A stretch of 64,000 bases of DNA from Mycobacteriales bacterium (GTDB taxonomy: Bacteria; Actinomycetota; Actinomycetes; BP-191). Position 1 is the first letter of the stretch; each line of letters starts with the position of its first letter. The stretch lies in the NCBI GenBank assembly GCA_035714365.1, contig DASTMB010000037.1:1-64000 (forward strand), in the 5' to 3' direction. Shown piece by piece: positions 59,918-64,000 of the stretch. A model generated the notes under the pieces. It saw nothing but the letters and a program-made list of their open reading frames with translations, did not search any database and was not told where the DNA came from. Position numbers and translations under genes: made by a program.

Positions 59918-62743
59918 CTACCGCTGCGTCGCGACCCCGTCGATCGTCACCCGCGGCCGCCCGCTGGTGCCGAGCGCCACGACCTTGACCGTGTGCGCCT
60001 TCGGCCCGCCGGGGAGCAGCGGCGACGTCCACAGCGACTGCCGCACCTTCGTGGACGACGCGTAGGTGTCGACCGTCGCCTTGAGCACGCCGTCGATGTA
60101 CACGCGCAGGCCGCCGCAGGTGTTGCAGCGGTCGCCGACGAGCGTGAACCGCTCGGTCTCCGACGACACGGTCATGGTCGCGCCGCGCGTCGTCGTCCAG
60201 TGGAGCGTCGACAGCCACCGGCCCGACGCGGGGCCGCGGGCCCAGCCGGACGAGTAGCCGAGGTGGTACGAGTAGTCGTCCAGCGGCTCGGACGCGCTCC
60301 TGACGACCGGCAGGCTGGGGTTGCCGAACTGGTCGTACGCCTTGACCTGGAAGTGGTACGTGTACCCCGGCTGCGGCGTCAGCGGCTTGCCGCTCGTCCC
60401 GAACGCCGCGGTCGACAGCGTGGTGCCGGTGAGCCACGGCGTCCACTTCGAGATCACCCAGGACGTGCCGACCTTGGTCTTGGTCGCGTACGACACGTCC
60501 CACCGCGCCGCGCGGCTGCCGCCCCAGGCGACGCGGAACGGCGTGCTGGCGCTGACCGCCGAGACCACCGACGGCAGGGACAGCGTCGCGGTCGTGCCGA
60601 GGTAGCCGAGCTTGAGCTGGTAGCGCGACGTGGACGAGGAGTCGTCGTTCGCGGAGGTGAGGAACCAGCCGACGAGGTACCGGCCCGGCCGGCACTCGCG
60701 CCCGGCCGTCCGGTCGCAGACGTCGACGCCGGGCTCGACCCAGTCGGCGCCGCTCTCGGCGCCCGCGTAGTAGACGGGCTCGGTCGCGGCGTCGGCGCTG
60801 CCGCCGACCGACTGCGGCTCCCACACCGCGAGCTGCGCGAAGCCGGGCGGCAGCCAGCCGTGCGGGTCGAACGTCCACGAGAAGTCCAGGCGGCCCTGGA
60901 CGTAGGCGCTGCGGACGTACGCGCTGCGGGTGCCGTAGGCGAGCGGCACGCTGGTCTGCTCGCCGCTGGCGGCGGGCAGACCCTCGTAGTTGTCGCCGGC
61001 GTCGAGCAGCTTCACGGGCACGCCGCTGTGGTCGGGGCCGGTGGTGGCGCCGTTGCCGGACGCGCGGAGCGTGAAGCCGAGGTTCGCCTTGTTGTCGGGC
61101 GGGGCGACGTAGGTGGCGGTGGTGCGGGTGACGTTGCCGGCCGAGGTGGACGCGGCGCCGGTGACGGTGCCGTAGCCGGCGGGCGGCGCGGTGATCGCCG
61201 CGGCCGCCGGGGCGGTGCCGGCGGGGTTCACGCGCAGCGCCTCCAGCGCGCGGCGGCCGACGCCGGTGGCCACCTGGCCGCCGCGCGTGATCGCCATCGC
61301 CGTGTAGGTCTCCGGGCCGTTCGCCGTGTCGATCGCGCCGGGGGCGCGGACGCGGCCGAGGCCGGTGCTGACGCTGGTGCCGGTGTGGAACGCGCCGGCC
61401 ATGATCGCGGCGCGCGCGGCGTCGCCGGTCGCGCCGTTCGGCGTCGCGGCGACCAGGGCGGCCACGCCCGCGACCATCGGCGCGGCGAACGACGTGCCGT
61501 CGACCTTCGTCACCTGGACCGCGCCGTTGACCTCGCCGAACTCGTTCGACGGCGCGTAGTACGACGTCACGCAACGGCCGGGCGCGACGACATCGACGTC
61601 GCCGCGGTTGGAGAAGTCCACGACGGTCCACGGGTTGGCGGACGAGGCGGGGCAGTCGACGGGGTTGCCGTTCGCGTCGTACGGCTGGGTCTGGCCGATC
61701 GCGCCGACGGAGAGCACGTACGGGTCGCCGGCCGGGTAGTCGGCGCGCTCGCGGCCGTCGTTGCCCGCCGCGACGACGACCGTCACGCGCGGCGCGTTCG
61801 CGTGGAGCTGCGCGATCGCGAGGCGGATCAGCGGGTCGTCGAACTGCCCGCCGAGGCTCATGTTCACGGCGACGAGGGACGGGTGCGACGGCGCGTAGGC
61901 CGCCACGTTGGCGAGCGCGTCGGCGATGTCGCCGCTGCTCGCGCCGCTCTCCTCGCAGGTGACGGTGGTCTCCGGGTCGGCCGGGTCCTGGCACGGGTAG
62001 CGGAAGCGGCGGAACACGTCGTACGAGCGGATCTTCGCGGCCGGCGCGACGCCGTAGACGCTGGTGTCGCCCTCGCCGGCGGCGACGACCGCCACGGCGG
62101 TGCCGTGCGGGCAGGTCGCCGGGGTGCAGTCGAGGTCGACCGTCGGGTCGTCCGGCTGCTGCGTCACCGGGGTGGAGAAGTCGCCGGCGTCGGTGACCTT
62201 GCCCGCCGTGTCCAGGTCGGGGTTGGCCGGGTCGACCGGCGAGTCGATGACGGCGATCTCGGTGCCGGCGCCGGTGTTCGGGAGGACGCCGTTGCCGGGG
62301 TCGCCCGCGTGCACGGTGTCCGCGCCGACCTCCACCAGCTCCGGCGTGTGCGGGTCGGCGGCGAACGCCTGGTACCGCGCCTCCGGCGCCACCAGCTCGA
62401 CGGCCGCGTCGGCGCGCAGCAGCCGGTGCACGGCGGCGACGCTGTCGACGCTGAGGACGGCGGCGTTCAGCGCCGGGATGGTGCGGTCGACGCGCACCCG
62501 GTGCCCCTTCGCGACGACGCGCGCGTACGCGGCGTCCCGGCCCTTCGCGCCGACGCCCGCCTTGAACTTCACCTCGACGCGCCCGGTCGGCCGCGGCACG
62601 CCGTTGCGGCGCGCGGCCACCGACGGCGTGCGGCCGCCCGGGCCGGCGGGGGCCGGGGGCGCCGGCGGCGCGGCGGCGGCCGGGACGGCGCCGAGGGCCA
62701 CGGCGGCGGCGATCAGCGCGGGGACGAGGCGCAGGGCGCGCAT
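59918..62743 (-). CDS. Large secreted subtilisin-like serine protease
   Basis: A 941-residue secreted protease with GGAAGG upstream of the ATG 62743. Signal peptide 1-25 (ALIAAAVALGAVPAAAAPP). A prodomain of about 80 residues (RVEVKFKAGVGAKGRDAAYA) precedes the S8 domain with Asp (AVIDSPVDPANP), His (CPHGTAVAVV), Asn (VVVAAGNDGRE) and Ser (DGTSFAAPMVAGVAAL). The C-terminal half has beta-rich modules including a fibronectin III-like one (PFRVAWGGSRAARWDVSYAT; GYTYHFQVKAYDQFG). It probably digests extracellular protein. Two cysteines in CNTCGG near the end may hold a disulfide. Confidence 0.9.
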   Translation of the reverse strand: MRALRLVPALIAAAVALGAVPAAAAPPAPPAPAGPGGRTPSVAARRNGVPRPTGRVEVKFKAGVGAKGRDAAYARVVAKGHRVRVDRTIPALNAAVLSVDSVAAVHRLLRADAAVELVAPEARYQAFAADPHTPELVEVGADTVHAGDPGNGVLPNTGAGTEIAVIDSPVDPANPDLDTAGKVTDAGDFSTPVTQQPDDPTVDLDCTPATCPHGTAVAVVAAGEGDTSVYGVAPAAKIRSYDVFRRFRYPCQDPADPETTVTCEESGASSGDIADALANVAAYAPSHPSLVAVNMSLGGQFDDPLIRLAIAQLHANAPRVTVVVAAGNDGRERADYPAGDPYVLSVGAIGQTQPYDANGNPVDCPASSANPWTVVDFSNRGDVDVVAPGRCVTSYYAPSNEFGEVNGAVQVTKVDGTSFAAPMVAGVAALVAATPNGATGDAARAAIMAGAFHTGTSVSTGLGRVRAPGAIDTANGPETYTAMAITRGGQVATGVGRRALEALRVNPAGTAPAAAAITAPPAGYGTVTGAASTSAGNVTRTTATYVAPPDNKANLGFTLRASGNGATTGPDHSGVPVKLLDAGDNYEGLPAASGEQTSVPLAYGTRSAYVRSAYVQGRLDFSWTFDPHGWLPPGFAQLAVWEPQSVGGSADAATEPVYYAGAESGADWVEPGVDVCDRTAGRECRPGRYLVGWFLTSANDDSSSTSRYQLKLGYLGTTATLSLPSVVSAVSASTPFRVAWGGSRAARWDVSYATKTKVGTSWVISKWTPWLTGTTLSTAAFGTSGKPLTPQPGYTYHFQVKAYDQFGNPSLPVVRSASEPLDDYSYHLGYSSGWARGPASGRWLSTLHWTTTRGATMTVSSETERFTLVGDRCNTCGGLRVYIDGVLKATVDTYASSTKVRQSLWTSPLLPGGPKAHTVKVVALGTSGRPRVTIDGVATQR

Positions 62744-62889
62744 GGTGATGCCTTCCGGGAGCGAGCGTGGAGGGTGCGGCGTTCCCATGATCGGTGCCGG
62801 GAGCCGCGTCCGTACCGGTTTCAACGCATTCGCGCGCCGTTTTCCTCCCGACCGGCCGGGTACCGCACCCCCGAGCGAGGAGGAGACGC

Positions 62890-63846
62890 ATGGTGCGGAT
62901 CGGCTACGCGCTGTCGAGCGAGGAGCACGAGGCGATGGACCTCGTGCGCAACGCGCAGCGCGCGGAGGCGCTGGGGCTCGACTTCGTGTCGATCTCCGAC
63001 CACTACCACCCGTGGGTGGACCGGCAGGGGCACAGCCCGTTCGTCTGGGCCGTCATCGGCGGCATCGCCGCGACGACGGAGCGCATCGACGTCGCGACCG
63101 GCGTGACCGCGCCGATCCTGCGCATCCACCCGGCCGTCATCGCGCAGGCGACGGCGACGGTGGCGACGATGCTGCCCGGCCGGTTCTCGTTCGGCGTCGG
63201 CACCGGCGAGGCGCTGAACGAGCACATCACCGGCGAGCACTGGCCGCAGCTCGACGTGCGGCTGGAGATGCTGGAGGAGGCCGTCCACGTGATCCGCGAG
63301 CTGTGGGAGGGCAGCCTCTACAGCCACCGCGGCACCCACTACACCGTCGAGAACGCCCGCATCTACAGCCGCCCGGACACCCCGCCGCCGATCATCGTGA
63401 GCGGCGCCGGCGAGAAGGCGACCGAGCTGGCCGGGCGGATCGGCGACGGCTACTGGGGCATGGGCCCCAACGCCGAGCTGGTCGAGACGTTCCACAAGGC
63501 CGGCGGCGACGGGCCGACCTACGCGCAGGTCACCTGCTGCTGGGCGCCGGACGAGAAGCAGGCGCGGCGCACGGCGTTCGAGATCTGGCCGAACTCCGGC
63601 CTGTCCGGCCAGCTCGCGCAGGAGCTGGCGCTGCCGTCCTACTTCGAGTCGGCGTGCGAGGCGCTGACCGAGGAGCAGGCGACCGAGAACACGCCGTGCG
63701 GCCCGGACCCGGAGCCGTACCTCGAGCAGTTCCGCACCTACGTCGACGCGGGGTTCGACCACGTCTACTTCCACCAGATCGGGCCCGACCAGGAGGGCTT
63801 CCTGAGCTTCATGGAACGCGAGCTGCTCCCGCGGCTGCGCGGCTGA
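62890..63846 (+). CDS. F420-dependent LLM-class oxidoreductase (FGD-like)
   Basis: A 318-residue TIM-barrel protein with GAGGAGGAG before the ATG. RIGYALSSEEHEAMDLVRNA, FVSISDHYHPWVDRQGHSPF, TGVTAPILRIHPAVIAQATA and FGVGTGEALNEHITGEHWP are close to F420-dependent glucose-6-phosphate dehydrogenase and its relatives (TIGR03557-like). Such enzymes move hydride between F420 and a sugar phosphate, alcohol or other substrate. The substrate is not fixed. The next gene follows 13 bases later. Confidence 0.88.
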   Translation: MVRIGYALSSEEHEAMDLVRNAQRAEALGLDFVSISDHYHPWVDRQGHSPFVWAVIGGIAATTERIDVATGVTAPILRIHPAVIAQATATVATMLPGRFSFGVGTGEALNEHITGEHWPQLDVRLEMLEEAVHVIRELWEGSLYSHRGTHYTVENARIYSRPDTPPPIIVSGAGEKATELAGRIGDGYWGMGPNAELVETFHKAGGDGPTYAQVTCCWAPDEKQARRTAFEIWPNSGLSGQLAQELALPSYFESACEALTEEQATENTPCGPDPEPYLEQFRTYVDAGFDHVYFHQIGPDQEGFLSFMERELLPRLRG

Positions 63847-63859
63847 CCGAGAGGACGAC

Positions 63860-64000
63860 ATGGACGCCATCACGATGCTCCGGGAAGACCACCGGCAGGT
63901 CGAGAAGCTGTTCAAGCAGTTCGAGAAGCTCGCCAAGGGCGGCGACGAGCAGGCGATGCGCGGCGTCGTCGACGAGATCGTCACGCAGCTCTCGGTGCAC
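63860..64000 (+). CDS. Hemerythrin-domain protein, N-terminal part
   Basis: The first 47 residues, from an ATG after GAGGACGAC, read MDAITMLREDHRQVEKLFKQ and continue in the same helical style with a QLSVH segment at the end. LREDHRxVEKLFxxFE is the first iron-binding His helix of small hemerythrin-like proteins, which bind O2 or act as regulators. The rest is outside the window. Confidence 0.75.
   Translation, partial: MDAITMLREDHRQVEKLFKQFEKLAKGGDEQAMRGVVDEIVTQLSVH

Noticed and set aside
59405-63106. A 1233-codon open frame on the plus strand opposite the subtilase gene
   Set aside because: It is a shadow of the subtilase reading frame in GC-rich DNA: Gly/Arg/Ala-rich low-complexity translation and no ribosome site, whereas the opposite strand has a complete protease.

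Overview
The window is uniformly GC-rich DNA of an actinomycete (Actinomycetota). The evidence is two WhiB-type Fe-S regulators, mycothiol synthase (mshD), a GlnR-type regulator, F420-dependent LLM oxidoreductases, Ku/ATP-dependent-ligase genes, a rhodanese/SseC (DUF1416) pair, and heavy use of GTG and TTG starts. The genus cannot be fixed from the sequence alone. No rRNA, tRNA or CRISPR array was seen.

From 1 to 719 there is the start of a secreted repeat protein that runs off the left edge. At 720-1060 lie a perfect 27-bp palindrome, a hairpin and a gene remnant; I read this as the left border of a mobile element. From 1061 to 31317 the DNA looks like an integrated conjugative element. About 40 genes lie on the minus strand, most of them coupled by ATGA, GTGA or TGATG overlaps. 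In transcription order (right to left) they are: a sigma-like regulator; a type IV secretion set (TrbC-like pilin, TrbL-like channel, PrgI-like protein, VirB4 ATPase, NlpC/P60 hydrolase, coupling ATPase); a replication-relaxation protein; small accessory proteins; a frameshifted SSB; WhiB; a large SF2 helicase; a beta clamp; Ku; an ATP-dependent DNA ligase; a truncated N6-methylase; a MoxR AAA ATPase with its VWA partner; and a WGR protein. A second WhiB and an excisionase-like HTH gene point the other way at 30893-31317. Five copies of a 22-bp operator-like site control the divergent region. No integrase or relaxase was recognised in the window.

From 31440 to 42949 there is an accessory island. 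A tight minus-strand operon encodes a 1436-aa Cys-cluster/helical-repeat/PD-(D/E)XK protein, a 283-aa unknown protein, a DUF2726-like nuclease and a PIN-domain protein broken by a small frameshift. Two proteins with HEPN-type Rx4H motifs flank it. This is the best candidate for an undescribed defence system.

From 43221 to 64000 the genes are core chromosome: a WxL-like secreted pair; a thiosulfate sulfurtransferase operon with thioredoxin and a cysteine-containing leader peptide; an ECF sigma factor with a membrane partner; an LmeA-like lipoprotein-type protein; an alpha/beta hydrolase; glnR; a secreted phosphoesterase; mshD with a histidine-rich insert; a glycosyltransferase and methyltransferase; the Pit phosphate transporter with a PhoU-like protein; a large subtilase; an F420 oxidoreductase; and the start of a hemerythrin protein. 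Three genes in the accessory part (ssb, PIN and a cell-wall peptidase remnant) are broken by 1-, 2- or 5-base events in short repeats. These are either real decay or assembly errors.
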